A stretch of DNA of 64,000 bases from Paenibacillus radicis (ex Gao et al. 2016). Lineage in GTDB: Bacteria; Bacillota; Bacilli; Paenibacillales; Paenibacillaceae. Position 1 is the stretch's first letter. Each line of letters opens with the position of its first letter. The DNA lies in contig NZ_BMHY01000001.1 of the NCBI RefSeq assembly GCF_014641555.1, positions 248,001-312,000 on the forward strand. The letters run 5' to 3'. The position numbers and the translations under genes are program-made. Positions 62,946 to 64,000 of the stretch are shown here, piece after piece. A model generated the notes under the pieces. The model was not told the DNA's origin and ran no database searches. It saw only the letters and a list, made by a program, of their open reading frames with translations.

Positions 62946-64000
62946 ATGATGAAGCTCATCAAGTTAATGACTAGTGCGGCTCTGCTGCTCGCAGCCTTCC
63001 AATTGTTCGCATCGCCGCTGCAAGCGGCGGCGCCCTACGAGGGGTATTCCTATTCGTATTGGGGAACGACGTCAACGACACCGAATGCTTATTTGCCAGA
63101 AACGGTTATAAACGGCGTCGAACAAGGAATTGGAAAGTTCAAGGAGCCGACGGACTTATATGTAGATGATGATGGTCAACTTTATGTACTGGATGCAGGC
63201 AACGGACGAATCGTCGTTTTCGACGAACAGTGGAAGGTTGTAAGGGAAATCCGCGGATTTCAAAACGGGGGCAAGCAGGATCAGTTCGCTAACCCTCAAG
63301 GTTTATTCGTAACGAAAAAGGGCCAGATCTTTGTAGCTGACACCGACAACAGCAGAGTCGTCGAGCTAACGAATGAAGGCGAATTTGTCAGGGAAATCGG
63401 AGCTCCGAAATCGGAGGTCATCCGCGACGGTTTTGAATATTTTCCGAAAAAAGTAGGCGTGGACAATGCCGGCCGCATCTATGTTATCGGCAGAGGTGTC
63501 TTTGACGGCATTATCGAGTTTGATTCCGACGGCGTGTTTACCGGCTTTATGGGTACAAACCGGGTCAAATTCGATGTATGGGATTACTTCTGGAAGAAGC
63601 TGTCGACCAAGGCGCAAAAAAGCAAGCTGGCGCAATTCGTCCCGCTTGAATTCAACAACCTGGATCTCGATCAGGAAGGCTTCATTTATACGACAACTGC
63701 CGAAGTCAATTCCGCAGATCCGATTAAGAGGCTGAATTCGACTGGCGTGGATGTGCTGCGCCGCGAAGGCTACTTTTTCCCTCGAGGGGATGTGTATTCC
63801 AGCAATCCCAATGCAAGCTCGATCTTAATTGATGTGCAAGTGGGAGCAAACGGCGTATACAGTGCGCTGGATTCCCGGAAGGGCCGCGTATTTACCTACA
63901 ACGAGGACGGCAATTTGATGTATGTCTTTGGCCGGATCGGCACGCAGGAGGGAACGTTCAAAACACCGGTAGCCGTTGAGAGCAGAGGCAGTCAGTTTTT
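62946..64000 (+). CDS. Exported NHL-repeat protein (partial, 3' end outside window)
   Basis: The frame is open from ATG 62946 to the window end (351 codons seen). A signal peptide ends near LQAAA (residue ~26). NHL-type beta-propeller repeats follow: KEPTDLYVDDDGQLYVLDAG with NGRIVVFDEQ, then ANPQGLFVTKKGQIFVADTD with NSRVVELTNEG, then KVGVDNAGRIYVIGRG. GGGGGGACATG precedes the start. In Paenibacillus-like genomes such proteins commonly follow CUT1 permease genes in sugar-uptake operons, although their role is unknown; possibilities are sugar-binding or lactone-cleaving propellers. Confidence 0.9.
   Translation, partial: MMKLIKLMTSAALLLAAFQLFASPLQAAAPYEGYSYSYWGTTSTTPNAYLPETVINGVEQGIGKFKEPTDLYVDDDGQLYVLDAGNGRIVVFDEQWKVVREIRGFQNGGKQDQFANPQGLFVTKKGQIFVADTDNSRVVELTNEGEFVREIGAPKSEVIRDGFEYFPKKVGVDNAGRIYVIGRGVFDGIIEFDSDGVFTGFMGTNRVKFDVWDYFWKKLSTKAQKSKLAQFVPLEFNNLDLDQEGFIYTTTAEVNSADPIKRLNSTGVDVLRREGYFFPRGDVYSSNPNASSILIDVQVGANGVYSALDSRKGRVFTYNEDGNLMYVFGRIGTQEGTFKTPVAVESRGSQF

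Overview
The window looks like chromosomal DNA of a Paenibacillus-type Gram-positive bacterium (Paenibacillaceae). The supporting signs are strong AGGAGG-like ribosome binding sites with frequent TTG and GTG starts, lipoprotein-type solute-binding proteins, 7-1-7 Fur boxes, many one-component regulators, and several glycoside hydrolases linked to CUT1 sugar ABC transporters. The genus is inferred from gene content. I saw no rRNA, tRNA, CRISPR array, intact insertion sequence or replication origin.

Layout. (1) 1-6.4 kb: a glycan catabolic operon with the 3' part of a GH2 beta-galactosidase, an aldo/keto reductase, a TIM-barrel sugar isomerase/epimerase and a GH38 alpha-mannosidase. (2) 6.4-20 kb: a string of small regulator-plus-enzyme units. 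These are MarR with two nitroreductases, MerR/SDR with divergent 19-bp-spacer promoters, TetR/zinc alcohol dehydrogenase, a membrane-anchored amidase, a SatP-type acetate transporter, TetR/phosphotransferase, catalase, and LysR/CynX-type MFS. Two inverted copies of a ~180-bp intergenic repeat lie at 10.0 and 17.0 kb. (3) 21-26.4 kb: two ABC export modules back to back, one in an operon with a YtrA-type GntR repressor and one in a response regulator-ABC-kinase operon. (4) 26.4-32.3 kb: MarR/NmrA reductase with twin operators, DUF2306, a DJ-1/PfpI fusion, a second two-component system and a truncated DUF418 gene.

(5) 32.3-36.4 kb: a visibly AT-rich cassette unlike its surroundings. It has an SF1 helicase fused to a DUF2726 nuclease-like domain and a multi-span membrane protein with a channel-like C-terminus. 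This is the best candidate for an undescribed, possibly anti-phage, system. (6) 36.4-42.2 kb: small uncharacterised proteins (DUF6892-like, DUF2167, PAP2, DUF3626 and orphans), with two copies of a related terminator hairpin. (7) 42.2-49.7 kb: a phosphotransferase behind a leader peptide and attenuator-like terminator, an MFS exporter, ArsR and AraC regulators, a MATE exporter with two tandem sugar O-acetyltransferases, and a DUF1877 protein.

(8) 49.7-53 kb: a Fur-box-marked iron module with an AraC/binding-domain regulator, a siderophore-binding lipoprotein and a Fes/BesA-like esterase. (9) 53-64 kb: an alpha-galactoside-type locus. A GH36 alpha-galactosidase is divergent from a LacI regulator, which is followed by a lipoprotein sugar-binding protein, a 963-residue binding protein with two carbohydrate-binding-like modules, two permeases and an NHL-repeat exported protein cut by the window end. 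All functions are read from sequence motifs; no database search was run.
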